In this document: one piece after another, positions 35,014 through 44,515 of the stretch | How positions within the stretch are numbered: the stretch's first letter is position 1 | Layout: every line of letters starts with the position of its first letter | Assembly (NCBI GenBank): GCA_023823795.1 | Contig: CP085710.1 | Location: 1,266,001 to 1,330,000 of the forward strand | Origin: Bacillus sp. F19 | GTDB taxonomy: Bacteria; Bacillota; Bacilli; Bacillales; Bacillaceae | Length of the DNA stretch: 64,000 nucleotides | Reading direction: 5' to 3' | The notes under the pieces: generated by a model | Databases searched by the model: none | What the model saw: the letters and a program-made list of their open reading frames with translations, nothing else | Told to the model about the DNA's origin: nothing | Program-made: the position numbers and the translations under genes

Positions 35014-36105
35014 ATGAAAAAACGAATTGTCGTCAAAATCGGCAGCAGCTCCTTAACGAACCGCAAAGGAGAAATCGATCAGGAGAAGTTTACGGATCAC
35101 ATTGCTGCAATCGCCGCCCTTAGAAAAGAAGGCCACGAGGTTTTGCTCGTCTCATCAGGAGCAGTGGCTGCGGGCTTCAGAAAGCTGGGCTATCCAGCGA
35201 GACCTGTCACCCTAAAAGGAAAGCAGGCAGCAGCAGCGGTTGGACAAAGTCTCCTGATTCAATCGTATATGGAGCAGCTTGGCAGTTTTGGCATCATTCC
35301 TGCTCAAATATTGCTCACCCGCAATGATTTTTCGAAAAAGGACCGCTATAAAAATGCTTATGCCACAATCCGCGAGCTCCTTGACCGGGGCATCCTGCCA
35401 ATCATCAATGAAAACGACACGGTTTCAGTAGAAGAGTTAACCTTTGGCGACAATGACATGCTTTCGGCTCTCGTCAGCGGACTCGTACAAGCAGATCAGC
35501 TGATTATTTTGACCGACATCAACGGATTGTATGATTCTAATCCGCGTGAAAATCCATCTGCCAAAAAGTATGATCAGCTTCTCGAAATCACAGATCAAAT
35601 GATGCAGGGAGCTGGATGTGCAGGTTCACTTGTTGGAACAGGCGGCATGAAGTCCAAGCTCATCGCAGCAAAAACGGCTTTATCTTTAGGCGTGAAAATT
35701 TTTATCGGCGCCGGAATGGGTTCAGAGAAATTCATCGAAATCCTTGACGGAAAAGGCGACGGAACGTACATAGGCGGAGATAGCCGTTTCTTCGTCAACA
35801 GCAGCAAGCAATGGATCGCCCTGCATTCACTCGTCAGGGGGAAAATCTATGTAGACCAAGGGGCTGAACTTGCATTGACTGCAAACGGAAGAAGTCTTTT
35901 GCCGGCAGGCATTTATGACATTACCGGTACGTTTGAAGCAGGAGACGTCGTAGAAGTTTTCGGGACAAACGGTCTGCTCGGGAAAGGAGAAGTACTCTAT
36001 TCATCAGAAAGTCTGAAACAAGTAATGGGAAAACGAAGCCACGAATTAACGGATGAAATTATCTCTATTGAAGTGATTCACCGCGACCGCTGGGTCAAAG
36101 CCTGA
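35014..36105 (+). CDS. proB: glutamate 5-kinase
   Basis: 363 residues: an amino-acid kinase domain ([68 protein letters not shown]) and a C-terminal PUA domain (from about residue 275). It phosphorylates glutamate, the first step to proline. AGGAGG precedes the ATG. Located behind a proline T-box, so it is the biosynthetic rather than the osmotic copy. ProA follows 15 bp later. Confidence 0.95.
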   Translation: MKKRIVVKIGSSSLTNRKGEIDQEKFTDHIAAIAALRKEGHEVLLVSSGAVAAGFRKLGYPARPVTLKGKQAAAAVGQSLLIQSYMEQLGSFGIIPAQILLTRNDFSKKDRYKNAYATIRELLDRGILPIINENDTVSVEELTFGDNDMLSALVSGLVQADQLIILTDINGLYDSNPRENPSAKKYDQLLEITDQMMQGAGCAGSLVGTGGMKSKLIAAKTALSLGVKIFIGAGMGSEKFIEILDGKGDGTYIGGDSRFFVNSSKQWIALHSLVRGKIYVDQGAELALTANGRSLLPAGIYDITGTFEAGDVVEVFGTNGLLGKGEVLYSSESLKQVMGKRSHELTDEIISIEVIHRDRWVKA

Positions 36106-36120
36106 AACGGAGGGGAAAAC

Positions 36121-37368
36121 ATGAGCGAAGTACTAAGTAAGGGCAAGGCAGCCAAAGCTGTCAGCTATCATTTAATTGAAAAAACGACTGAAGAAAAAAA
36201 CACCGCATTAGAAAAAATTGCCCAGCAATTAGAAAGGGAACAAGACTATCTTATCACCGAAAATCAAAAGGATCTTGATTTTGGAAGAACTAATGGCTTA
36301 TCTGACTCAATCCTTGACCGCATGCTGCTGAACAAAAAGCGCATTGAAGACATGGCACATGCCATCCGTCTCCTGATCAAACTGAAAGACCCAATTGGAG
36401 AAACACTTGAAACCATCGAAAAAGAAAACGGCCTTCTTATCCAGAAGAAGCGTGTTCCTCTTGGAGTGATCGGCATGATTTATGAAGCAAGGCCAAACGT
36501 CACCATCGACGCCGCAACACTTTCTTTGAAAACAGGAAATGCCGTCATCTTACGAGGCAGCTCATCCTCCATCCATTCAAACAAAGCGCTTGTATCCGTC
36601 ATCCACCGCGCTCTTGAACAAACGGCAATTCCGAAGGAAGCCGTGCAGCTCATTGAAGACACGAGCAGGGAAACAGCGAAAGAGTTATTCACCCTAAATG
36701 AATTCCTGGATGTTTTGATCCCGAGGGGCGGAAAAAAACTGATTGATACAGTAGTTAGAGAATCCACTGTTCCAGTCCTTGAAACAGGCGCAGGCAACTG
36801 TCATATATATATTGATGAATCAGCAGATCCAACAATGTCTGAACGGATCGTATTAAACGGAAAAACACAGCGTCCATCCGTGTGCAATGCCATTGAAACG
36901 ATTTTGATTCATGAAAAATGGGTGAACAAACATGGAGAAAAACTGTTGAAAGAACTTCACCAGCGATCAGTTGAAATCTATGGCGATGAACAGGTCCAAT
37001 CTATTTTTCCAAAAGCAAAACCAGCCACTGAAGAAGACTGGGGCACAGAATATTTAGCACTTACCGTTAGTGTAAAGACAGTAAAAGGTGCAGATGAAGC
37101 CATTCAGCATATCAATCAGTACGGAACGAAACACTCTGAAGCTATCATTACAAAAAATGATGGAATCGCAGAACAGTTTCAGACACGGGTAGATGCCGCC
37201 GCTGTTTATCATAATGCATCAACCCGATTTACGGATGGTTTTGAATTTGGGTATGGAGCTGAAATCGGCATCAGCACGCAAAAACTGCATGCCAGGGGGC
37301 CGATGGGACTGCCTGCGCTTACCTCCAGCAAGTATTATATTTTTGGAGATGGACAGATGAGAGAGTAA
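36121..37368 (+). CDS. proA: glutamate-5-semialdehyde dehydrogenase (gamma-glutamyl phosphate reductase)
   Basis: 415 residues, the family's normal length. It reduces gamma-glutamyl phosphate to the semialdehyde, which cyclises on the way to proline. Motifs: [44 protein letters not shown] and the catalytic cysteine in [25 protein letters not shown] precedes the ATG. It ends at its own terminator. Confidence 0.96.
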   Translation: MSEVLSKGKAAKAVSYHLIEKTTEEKNTALEKIAQQLEREQDYLITENQKDLDFGRTNGLSDSILDRMLLNKKRIEDMAHAIRLLIKLKDPIGETLETIEKENGLLIQKKRVPLGVIGMIYEARPNVTIDAATLSLKTGNAVILRGSSSSIHSNKALVSVIHRALEQTAIPKEAVQLIEDTSRETAKELFTLNEFLDVLIPRGGKKLIDTVVRESTVPVLETGAGNCHIYIDESADPTMSERIVLNGKTQRPSVCNAIETILIHEKWVNKHGEKLLKELHQRSVEIYGDEQVQSIFPKAKPATEEDWGTEYLALTVSVKTVKGADEAIQHINQYGTKHSEAIITKNDGIAEQFQTRVDAAAVYHNASTRFTDGFEFGYGAEIGISTQKLHARGPMGLPALTSSKYYIFGDGQMRE

Positions 37369-37386
37369 GAAATTAAAAGAAAATAA

Positions 37387-37422
37387 AGGGAGAAGGCAAA
37401 TAAATGCCCTCTCCCTTTTTTG
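37387..37422 (+). terminator. terminator of proBA
   Basis: AGGGAGA-AGGCA pairs with TGCC-CTCTCCCT with a single bulge, followed by six T. Confidence 0.8.
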
Positions 37423-37482
37423 GTATCTTCAAGTATCAAAAGATAATTTTTTGCCTTGTGTAATGTGAATCTTGAAGTCCAT

Positions 37483-37773
37483 TTAGAAAAAGAGTGTTGG
37501 TGATGGACCAAAAAAGTTAGTTGCATTTGCAGCAACAAAAGCTTCAAAATCATCAGCGTTAAGTGATGATAAGTCGACAATAGCTTCAATCTCAGTAACT
37601 GCGACAGTTGCAGGGAATAGACCGGGTGCACTTGGTGCTAATCTGACTAAGCAATCTTCATCAATAAATGCAAGCTGACCGGCAAATCTTCCACCAGAGG
37701 TGACAATAAGAACATTTTCGCCATCTAAACTTTCAAGTTCATCTTCCCAAAATTTACAAGGATTACTTGACAA
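37483..37773 (-). CDS. small paralogous protein A, possible spore-coat component
   Basis: 96 residues starting at a TTG (37773) with AAAGGAGAG 8 bases upstream. Core: ENVLIVTSGGRFAGQLAFID, CLVRLAPSAPGLFPATVAV, IVDLSSLNADDFEAF. A compact beta-barrel (Sm-like) fold is likely. It is clearly a paralogue of the next minus-strand gene: (V/I)T(S/T)SGG.F.G.L...D.C.VRLAP.A.GL.PAT.AV is shared. The family is unknown to me; the position beside spsIJKL suggests a spore surface role, which is inference. Confidence 0.65.
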   Translation of the reverse strand: MSSNPCKFWEDELESLDGENVLIVTSGGRFAGQLAFIDEDCLVRLAPSAPGLFPATVAVTEIEAIVDLSSLNADDFEAFVAANATNFFGPSPTLFF

Positions 37774-37950
37774 TAGTAACTCTCCTTTGCTTTAAAATAA
37801 AGGGTAAGAAAATGATTTTTTGCATACTTTTAGATCGTATGCATCCATTTCTTTTAAATAATATATACATTTCTTTCCTTTTAGGAACGGCAGATGACTA
37901 AATCCTTCATTTAAATCATCAGCCGTACTGATTTTGAGCATAACTGTATG

Positions 37951-38232
37951 TTAGAAAGTAGAGTTTACAGCGTCTGAAGTTGCAACGAATGAGTTATACT
38001 CAGCAAGAGACAATGCTGATAAATCAGTAATGTTTTCGATTTTTGGAACTGCAATAGTTGCTGGAAGGAGTCCCGATGCATTAGGAGCTAAACGAACAAT
38101 ACATTTGTCGCTTGTTAATGTAAGGGATCCGACAAAGTTTCCTCCAGAAGTAGTAATAAGAACATTTTTGCTCTGAAGTCTTTGGATCTCATCTTTCCAA
38201 ACTTTACAAGAGCTGCTGCTTTTATGTGACAA
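37951..38232 (-). CDS. small paralogous protein B, possible spore-coat component
   Basis: 93 residues, also from a TTG start (38232) with AAAAGGAGAG upstream. It shares the core of protein A (NVLITTSGGNFVGSLTL, CIVRLAPNASGLLPATIAV, ITDLSALSLAEYNSF), but has a Ser-rich N-terminus. Both copies have nearly the same leader (GGAGAGTTA, then TATTGTC), so start codon and site were duplicated with the gene. A long hairpin precedes it at 38268-38304. Function unknown. Confidence 0.65.
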   Translation of the reverse strand: MSHKSSSSCKVWKDEIQRLQSKNVLITTSGGNFVGSLTLTSDKCIVRLAPNASGLLPATIAVPKIENITDLSALSLAEYNSFVATSDAVNSTF

Positions 38233-38267
38233 TAATAACTCTCCTTTTCAAGTAAATTAAAGAAAGA

Positions 38268-38304
38268 GGAGGCCGGTTTGATGTCTTTCTATCAGACTGG
38301 CTTC
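38268..38304. terminator. long imperfect hairpin in the divergent spacer
   Basis: GAGGCCGGTTTGAT (38268-38281) pairs with ATCAGACTGGCTTC (38291-38304) with wobble pairs. A pyrimidine-rich TTCCTTTTG follows on +. It could end plus-strand read-through or structure the leader of the minus-strand gene. Confidence 0.5.
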
Positions 38305-38568
38305 TTCCTTTTGCTATATAGTAGTTGAGTAACGGCATATTGCCCGCTCAGCAAAAAACGATGAAAACGCTGATAGACTCGGGTTTATACGTTATTTATT
38401 ATTCAGAATATTTATACAAACATAGATGAAAGAAAGGAGAATGATCATTTTTTTATAAAGACCTTAATTTGACAATTCAAAGCTGTTGTCATTACAAAGG
38501 CAAGGAACATACATATAAGAAAATGGTTAAATTCATATGTACTAAAAAACAAAGGCGGTCTTTCATAT
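38305..38568. other. spacer upstream of spsI
   Basis: It contains the likely spsI promoter. CATACATATA at about 38509 resembles the -10 box of sporulation sigma factors E/K only loosely. No gene is present. Confidence 0.3.
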
Positions 38569-39300
38569 ATGAAAGGGGTTATTTTAGCAGGGGGCACTGG
38601 CTCGCGTCTGGGCCCGCTGACGAAAGTTATGAATAAACATCTGCTTCCAGTCGGAAGGTATCCGATGATCTACTGGCCCATCCTAAAGTTAAAGGAAGCA
38701 GGGATTCACGAAATACTGATCGTAACGAATAAACAGCATCTCGTTTTATTTGAAAAATTACTTGGGCAGGGAGAAGATTTAAACGTTTCGCTTATTTATC
38801 AGATTCAGGAAAAGCAAGGCGGAGGAGCAGCAGATGCACTTATGACAGCATCTCATTTCACTAAAGGTGAAAAGTTTGTGGCGCTGCTTGGTGATAATAT
38901 ATTTGAAGATTCATTAATTCCTTTCGTTAATGCATTTCAGCATCAGGGGCCTGGCGCAAGAGTGCTGCTGAAGGAAGTACAAGATCCATCTCCTTACGGA
39001 GTTGCGCAGATTGACCACAAATTAAATCAAATCGTTACGATTGAAGAAAAGCCTCAGAACCCGCTCTCTTCATATTGTGTGACCGGAATATATATGTACG
39101 ATCATAAGGTGTTTCAATTTATACAAAGCCTTCGTCCTTCATGGAGGAATGAATTAGAAATAACCGATGTTAATAATTTATATATCAAACAAAATCAGCT
39201 TCATTTTGATTTCCTCAAAGGATGGTGGATTGATGCAGGAACGCACGAATCCCTTTTCCAAGCAAATCAACTTGTATATAAAGCAGGCGAAGGAAGCTGA
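38569..39300 (+). CDS. spsI: glucose-1-phosphate thymidylyltransferase
   Basis: 243 residues, matching the short SpsI type (about 246 residues) rather than the longer RmlA. The nucleotide-binding start is [20 protein letters not shown] with the catalytic Lys in [16 protein letters not shown] binds the metal, and [12 protein letters not shown] is typical of the family. It makes dTDP-glucose, step one of dTDP-L-rhamnose. AAAGGCGG precedes the ATG. SpsJ follows after 3 bp. Confidence 0.93.
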   Translation: MKGVILAGGTGSRLGPLTKVMNKHLLPVGRYPMIYWPILKLKEAGIHEILIVTNKQHLVLFEKLLGQGEDLNVSLIYQIQEKQGGGAADALMTASHFTKGEKFVALLGDNIFEDSLIPFVNAFQHQGPGARVLLKEVQDPSPYGVAQIDHKLNQIVTIEEKPQNPLSSYCVTGIYMYDHKVFQFIQSLRPSWRNELEITDVNNLYIKQNQLHFDFLKGWWIDAGTHESLFQANQLVYKAGEGS

Positions 39301-39303
39301 CAT

Positions 39304-40263
39304 ATGAGCAAACACCTTCTAATCACTGGGGGAGCCGGGTTTATTGGTGCTAATTTCATATCCTATATTTTAAAAAATACACGATATTCAATTACTAATG
39401 CAGACGCCCTGACATATGCAGGTAATTTTGATCATTGCAGGCCTTTTCAAACGTCAGAACGCTATAGATTTATCAAATCTGATATTGGAAAAAACGATCA
39501 GACAGATAGGCTATTTGATCAGAAGTACGATGCGATCATCAATTTCGCTGCTGAAACGCATGTTGATCGAAGCATCATTGATGCATCTCCTTTTATTCAT
39601 ACAAACATAAATGGCACCTTTCATTTACTTCAAGCTGTGTTAGCTGGAAAGGCAGATAAAATGCTCCAGATTTCAACAGATGAAGTTTATGGTTCACTTG
39701 GACCTGATGAAGAGCCCTTTACAGAAAGTACACCCCTCACACCTAATAATCCGTATTCAGCAAGCAAAGCAAGCGCAGACCTCCTTATCCGTTCTTACTA
39801 TCAAACGCACCAGCTGCCCCTATTGATAACAAGATGCAGCAATAACTACGGCCCTATGCAGCATCCAGAAAAATTCATTCCGAAAGTGATTACGAATGCT
39901 CTCAGAAAAAAAGAAATACCTTTATATGGGGATGGATTAAATATACGTGACTGGATTTTTGTTGAAGACCATTGCGCAGCGATTCACAGGGTCCTCGAAG
40001 CAGGAAAACCTGGCGAGATTTATAATATTGGAGGCAATGAAGAGAGAACCAATAAAGATGTGATTCAAATGATTTTAAAACAAACAGGCAGAAATGAAAA
40101 ACTTATCAAATATGTAGTAGATCGCTCTGGTCATGACCGCAGGTATGCGATGAATTCTGCGAAAATGGAAAGAGAACTTGGATGGAAACCGGTCATTTCT
40201 TTTCATGACGGCATTGAAAGAACCATAAGATGGTATAAGCAAATGCTGCATGAAAGCAGGTGA
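39304..40263 (+). CDS. spsJ: dTDP-glucose 4,6-dehydratase
   Basis: 319 residues, extended SDR. NAD motif ITGGAGFIGANFISYIL, DALTYAGNFDH, NFAAETHVDRSI, STDEVYGSLG, catalytic YSASKASADLL, and SNNYGPMQHPEKFIP are all standard RmlB features. It makes dTDP-4-keto-6-deoxyglucose. The end overlaps the region of the spsK start, so translation is coupled. Confidence 0.95.
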   Translation: MSKHLLITGGAGFIGANFISYILKNTRYSITNADALTYAGNFDHCRPFQTSERYRFIKSDIGKNDQTDRLFDQKYDAIINFAAETHVDRSIIDASPFIHTNINGTFHLLQAVLAGKADKMLQISTDEVYGSLGPDEEPFTESTPLTPNNPYSASKASADLLIRSYYQTHQLPLLITRCSNNYGPMQHPEKFIPKVITNALRKKEIPLYGDGLNIRDWIFVEDHCAAIHRVLEAGKPGEIYNIGGNEERTNKDVIQMILKQTGRNEKLIKYVVDRSGHDRRYAMNSAKMERELGWKPVISFHDGIERTIRWYKQMLHESR

Positions 40264-40267
40264 TGTC

Positions 40268-41110
40268 ATGAATATCATGATTACAGGGGCATCTGGTCAG
40301 CTGGGAAAAGAGCTCTGCAGGCAACTGAGTCAAACAAACACTGTTACGGGTCTCAGCAGGAATCAAATGGACATGACAAAAAAAGATGAAGTTTTCAATC
40401 ATATTCAGCAGCTGAAGCCTGAACTGATTATTCATTCAGCAGCATTCACGGCAGTCGATCAGTGTGAGGCTGATCGAAAGAAAGCATTTAATATCAATTG
40501 GCGCGGCACATCTTACGTTACTGAAGCTGCTGGAGAGGTGAATGCGAAACTCATTTATATTAGTTCAGATTATGTATTTGACGGCAAAAAAAAAGCTCCT
40601 TATACAGAAAAAGACCATCCTTATCCGCTTTCAATTTATGGTTTAAGCAAGCTGTACGGGGAACAGTGTGTTCTAACGTATAAAAAAGGCACAATCATCC
40701 GAACATCCTGGCTGTTTGGGCATGAAGGAAAAAATTTTGTCAAAACCATTCTTCACCTAGCAAAGCAAAAGAAGAATTGGAAGGTAGTAAATGATCAGAT
40801 AGGCTCTCCTACCTACGTGAAGGATTTAACTGAAATCCTGATCAAGCTTATTGATAAAAAAACGGGTATCTATCATGTTGCCAATTCCGGATCTTGCTCC
40901 TGGTATGAGTTTGCAAAAACCATTCTTAAAGAAGGAGGAAGTCCTGAAATGGTTACTCCAGTTTCATCCGAATATTACGGAGCAAAGGCAAAGAGACCGG
41001 CTTATTCTGTTTTAGCTCATGATGCACTGACCAGAGAGAAACTCGGTCCGATGCGTTCATGGGAAGAAGCATTAAAAGAATACTTTCAAAGGGAGAAAGA
41101 GCATGATTGA
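40268..41110 (+). CDS. spsK: dTDP-4-dehydrorhamnose reductase
   Basis: 280 residues from the ATG at 40268; an ATG at 40250 overlapping spsJ is the alternative. The NAD(P) motif is ITGASGQLGKEL; AFTAVDQCEAD, SDYVFDG and the catalytic YGLSKLYGE are typical of RmlD. It completes dTDP-L-rhamnose after the epimerase. It overlaps spsL by 8 bp. Confidence 0.94.
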   Translation: MNIMITGASGQLGKELCRQLSQTNTVTGLSRNQMDMTKKDEVFNHIQQLKPELIIHSAAFTAVDQCEADRKKAFNINWRGTSYVTEAAGEVNAKLIYISSDYVFDGKKKAPYTEKDHPYPLSIYGLSKLYGEQCVLTYKKGTIIRTSWLFGHEGKNFVKTILHLAKQKKNWKVVNDQIGSPTYVKDLTEILIKLIDKKTGIYHVANSGSCSWYEFAKTILKEGGSPEMVTPVSSEYYGAKAKRPAYSVLAHDALTREKLGPMRSWEEALKEYFQREKEHD

Positions 41111-41561
41111 AGGGGTAAAGGTAAAAAAGCTTATTAAGCACTGTGATGATCGCGGATTTTTTGCAGAATTGATTAGAGATGATGAACCTGAACTGCTTTC
41201 CCGTTTCGGTCAGACATCCTGGTCTATGAGCTACCCTGGAGTTATTAAAGCGTTTCATTATCATGAAAAGCAGGATGACCTTTGGTTTTTTCCTTCGGGC
41301 AATGCACAAGTTGTTCTTTATGATCTTCGCGAGAGATCTCCTTCTAATGGGCAAACTGATGTCTATTACATGGGCGAAGAAAATCCAATTCTGCTCCTGA
41401 TTCCAAAAGGTGTAGCGCATGGGTACAGGGTTCTTGGAGAGAAGCCTGCTGTTATTATTTATTTTACAACTGAGTCCTATAATGCACTGAACCCTGATGA
41501 AAAAAGGATTCCATGGAATGATCCGGCAATCGGATTTAACTGGAAAACGGAACATAGATAA
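41103..41561 (+). CDS. spsL: dTDP-4-dehydrorhamnose 3,5-epimerase-type cupin
   Basis: 152 residues, shorter than RmlC (about 180) as in SpsL of B. subtilis. Cupin motifs are DDRGFFAELIR, GVIKAFHYHEKQDDLWFF and LIPKGVAHGYRVLG. The His in AFHYH and the metal-free cupin pocket fit the 3,5-epimerase role. It is the last gene of spsIJKL, and the shared terminator follows at once. Confidence 0.9.
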   Translation: MIEGVKVKKLIKHCDDRGFFAELIRDDEPELLSRFGQTSWSMSYPGVIKAFHYHEKQDDLWFFPSGNAQVVLYDLRERSPSNGQTDVYYMGEENPILLLIPKGVAHGYRVLGEKPAVIIYFTTESYNALNPDEKRIPWNDPAIGFNWKTEHR

Positions 41562-41563
41562 AG

Positions 41564-41614
41564 AAAGCCTTTTAAAACGGAACGTAATGACGTTCCAACT
41601 TAAAAGGCTTTTCT
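41564..41614. terminator. terminator between spsL and the convergent glycosyltransferase
   Basis: AAGCCTTTTAA pairs with TTAAAAGGCTT, and inside the loop GGAACGT pairs with ACGTTCC. T-rich ends on both sides. It overlaps the 3' end of the minus-strand gene. Confidence 0.8.
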
Positions 41615-42390
41615 TTTTCGACTATATCTGCAATCTGGCTTAGGTCCTTCATGTTCCATTTATTAAAAAATTTCTTTTCACTGCTTTTAACCGTTTTAAT
41701 CTGCATAACACGATTCGTTTTAAAACTGCTGTTCCCGTAATGATGGATAAAAACATCATTTGCCACCCATAGCTTTTTTCCATAGATTTGCGCCCTCAGT
41801 GAAAAATCTGTATCTTCGTAATACCCCGGTGAAAACCGTTCATCAAGTCCCCCAATTGCATCTGCCAGACTTTTTTTGAAAACCATGCATAGACCGCTTA
41901 TATGATCAGCCTGATTTCCTTGCTGATCATATTTTCCTGATAAAGAATGGGCAAAGTCATGCATTTGATCAAGTGTTTTATAGGAGGCGGAACGAACGGC
42001 CTGATGAGGAAGAACTAAATTTGATCTTGGACCGGCGATGCCTGCTTGAGGCTGGTTATCCAGACACCATAGCAGTCTTTTAAGCCATTCATTTGTGACA
42101 ACTGTATCATTGTTTAAGAGCACAATGTTTTCGCCTTTTGCTATTTTAAGCCCTTGATTGCAGCCGGCAGGAAAGCCTTTATTTTCTTTGTTTGCAATGA
42201 CAGCAGTATTAGAAAGTGTTTTCAAATAAGGAATCGTTCCATCTGTTGAAGTGTTGTCAACAATGATAAGCTCTATTGGTTCTGGTGTATGTTCAAAGAT
42301 GCTTGAGATACACTTCCTGGTAAAGGAAAGTCCATTATGAGTAAGAATAATAATCGAAGTTAGAGAGGATTGATTCAAATTTGATTTCAC
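41572..42390 (-). CDS. family 2 glycosyltransferase
   Basis: 272 residues. GT-A fold: SIIILTHNGLSFTRKCISSI, IIVDNTSTDGTIPYL, NKGFPAGCNQGLKIAKGE, and VLLNNDTVV (the DxD-like metal site), then FSPGYYEDTDFSLRAQIYGK with the acceptor-side ED. It transfers a sugar from a nucleotide donor, perhaps rhamnose given the adjacent spsIJKL, but the donor cannot be read from sequence. It forms a three-gene minus-strand unit with the acetyltransferase and the dehydratase, 6 bp after the former. Confidence 0.88.
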   Translation of the reverse strand: MKSNLNQSSLTSIIILTHNGLSFTRKCISSIFEHTPEPIELIIVDNTSTDGTIPYLKTLSNTAVIANKENKGFPAGCNQGLKIAKGENIVLLNNDTVVTNEWLKRLLWCLDNQPQAGIAGPRSNLVLPHQAVRSASYKTLDQMHDFAHSLSGKYDQQGNQADHISGLCMVFKKSLADAIGGLDERFSPGYYEDTDFSLRAQIYGKKLWVANDVFIHHYGNSSFKTNRVMQIKTVKSSEKKFFNKWNMKDLSQIADIVEKEKPFKLERHYVPF

Positions 42391-42396
42391 CCAATT

Positions 42397-43041
42397 TCAA
42401 CTCTCTTTTTCCCTTAAATTTTTTATGACCTTTGCAGGTACTCCGTATACTAGACTGTAATCAGGTATATCTTTGACTACAACCGAACCTGCACCGATAA
42501 TGCAGCCTTTGCCAATTATCACCTGAGGGATAATGATGACTCCGGTTCCTATGTCTGTATGACTTCCGATTGTCACTTGACCAGCTAAATGTGAGCCAGG
42601 CCCGATATTCACAAAATCATCAATCCTGCAGTCATGATCTACACTTGCTGAAGTGTTGATAATACATCCTTTTCCTATCCGAGCATCAGCATTGATGACG
42701 GCTCCGGCATTGATGAAACTGCCTTGACCTAAAGAGGAAGATGGGCTTAAAAATGATTGGGTATGAATAATGGCCGGTACATCGAGCTTGCTATTGAAAA
42801 GCTCATTCAGTTTTCTTTCCCTGATCACAATATCACCGATAGCAGCATGCCATTTATCAATATCGGAGTGATAGGACTTAAACATTTCTTCATCATCTGC
42901 TGTGACTGTGTATGATTTAAAAAAATGCCCATCCGGCAAGCTTTTTGTAAAAAAGATGACACTGGAAAGAGGACCTCTGCCGGCAAGTGCTTCAAGCACT
43001 ACCTTACTGTGGCCCCCCGTTCCGATTATTCCCCACCTCAT
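42397..43041 (-). CDS. NeuD/PglD-type sugar acetyltransferase
   Basis: 214 residues. A Rossmann-like N-terminal part (WGIIGTGGHSKVVLEAL) is followed by a left-handed beta-helix of hexapeptide repeats (INADARIGKGCIINTSASVD, the catalytic His in SVDHDC, and GAGSVVVKDIPDYSLVYGVP). PglD, NeuD and LegH belong here; they acetylate a 4-amino-sugar or sialic acid. It overlaps the dehydratase gene by 4 bp. With the aminotransferase at 44516 it would supply the N-acetyl step of a nonulosonic acid pathway. Confidence 0.87.
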   Translation of the reverse strand: MRWGIIGTGGHSKVVLEALAGRGPLSSVIFFTKSLPDGHFFKSYTVTADDEEMFKSYHSDIDKWHAAIGDIVIRERKLNELFNSKLDVPAIIHTQSFLSPSSSLGQGSFINAGAVINADARIGKGCIINTSASVDHDCRIDDFVNIGPGSHLAGQVTIGSHTDIGTGVIIIPQVIIGKGCIIGAGSVVVKDIPDYSLVYGVPAKVIKNLREKES

Positions 43042-44063
43042 GATTTTAGGTCCTTGAAGATTTTCGCAATTTCTGTTTGGCTGATCATCTTTACTTTATC
43101 TGAACGATAGTCCGAGAGATGGGTTTTCATGAAGGATCCATTTTTAGGCTGTGAAGGCGAAATCACATACATCTGGTCATTTTCATACACATTTTGAAGT
43201 TCAAGATCAGATGCCAGTTCTTCATACAGCTTTTCGCCTTTCCGCATTCCAATAATGGAGATATTCGGCACGTTAAGCTGTTTTTCTTTTGTATACTGTT
43301 TTAAACCTGTAACTAAATCAGACAGCATCAATGCTTTCATCTTTAGAATATATGTTTCTCCGCCCTCTGCATATTCACAGGCTTTGATCGTGAGCTGGAC
43401 AGCTTCTTGAATGGACATGAAAAACCGCGTCATGCTGAGGTTTGTGATAGTCAAAGGCTGGTCATTCAAAAGCTGATCAAATAGGAGAGGGATGACGGAA
43501 CCGCGTGAGCCAAGGACATTTCCAAACCGGACAGAGCTGAACGTTGTCACGCGATTATTCAGTTTCATATTGGCCTGATTAAACAATTTTTCAGACAAAA
43601 GCTTTGTAGCCCCCATTGTATTAGATGGATTAACAGCTTTGTCTGTACTGATATTAATGACTTTCTTTACATTATTTTTAATGGCTGCCTCAATAATATT
43701 CATGCAGCCTAAAAGGTTGGTTTTAATTGCTTCATCAGGATTTTCCTCACACGTAGGCACCTGCTTTAACGCAGCTGTATGAAAAATGAAATCAACTCCC
43801 GTGCATACATATTCCACTCTGCGGTAATCACGGATATCGCCGATTAAATAATAAATGTTTGTGTACTCCTTAAGCGTTTGCTTCATCAAATATTGTTTAC
43901 TGTCATCCTTACTTAAAATAATGATTCTAGCAGGAGAATAGTTTACTAGTTCTTTTACAATCTGGCTTCCGATCGAACCAGTGCCGCCTGTTACAAGGAT
44001 AACCTTATCTTTATAGAAGGTATGCGGGTTCGAATTGACAGGTGTAGAATTCCTCTGGTTAAT
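43038..44063 (-). CDS. UDP-sugar 4,6-dehydratase, CapD/PseB family, apparent ATT start
   Basis: 341 residues if started at the ATT at 44063. The N-terminal NAD motif VILVTGGTGSIGSQIVKEL is in frame upstream of the first usual start codon (TTG at 43889), which would cut it off. The only in-frame upstream stop is a TGA before 44080. AAGGAGG stands 8 bases before ATT. Later motifs are AALKQVPTCEENPDEAIKTN, STDKAVNPSNTMGATKLLSE and SSVRFGNVLGSRGSVIP. It is a soluble short member (like PseB, CapE or LegB-type enzymes), giving a 4-keto-6-deoxy UDP-HexNAc. Confidence 0.85.
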   Translation of the reverse strand: MNQRNSTPVNSNPHTFYKDKVILVTGGTGSIGSQIVKELVNYSPARIIILSKDDSKQYLMKQTLKEYTNIYYLIGDIRDYRRVEYVCTGVDFIFHTAALKQVPTCEENPDEAIKTNLLGCMNIIEAAIKNNVKKVINISTDKAVNPSNTMGATKLLSEKLFNQANMKLNNRVTTFSSVRFGNVLGSRGSVIPLLFDQLLNDQPLTITNLSMTRFFMSIQEAVQLTIKACEYAEGGETYILKMKALMLSDLVTGLKQYTKEKQLNVPNISIIGMRKGEKLYEELASDLELQNVYENDQMYVISPSQPKNGSFMKTHLSDYRSDKVKMISQTEIAKIFKDLKS

Positions 44064-44515
44064 ATTGAAAACCTCCTTATAAAGGGATATAAATCAATTC
44101 GTTAGTAGTATCATATGATTTCTCATTGAAATTGGAGTTAGGAAATGCATACATTTTTCTAAAAGAATCACTTTGTTTGTTCCTATTAAAAAAAGGACTA
44201 GTCTATTTTCTCTCTTTTCTTCTGATACCTGAAAAAAGGAATATACTGTTAGGAGAATTTGTGCAGTTTTACTGAGGATGTGTCCTTTATTTTCAGTCGC
44301 AGCATAATCTATTTTTTATAGGATAGGCTCTTGGTGCAAGCGAAAATAAGATTGCTTAATAGAATAAGAAAGATGAAATGATACGCTTTTTTGGTTCCTG
44401 ATGTATGGTAAACCGAATACTTAACAACAAATCAAGCTATTTTGAAGCAATCCTCCTTAACCATCGCTTTACGCATCCAGGAAGCTCTTACTACAAATGT
44501 ACAAGGAGAATGTAA
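44064..44515. other. 450-bp divergent control region of the glycan island
   Basis: No gene is visible. It must carry the promoters of the minus-strand dehydratase unit and of the 12-gene plus-strand operon. I find no clear sigma-A boxes. Confidence 0.35.

Noticed and set aside
38509-38520. Sporulation sigma E/K promoter for spsI
   Set aside because: CATACATATA resembles the -10 box, but no matching -35 element is at the right distance, so I do not list it as a site.
43038-43889. Dehydratase starting at the TTG at 43889
   Set aside because: This would remove the NAD-binding motif that is encoded in frame upstream behind a perfect ribosome binding site.
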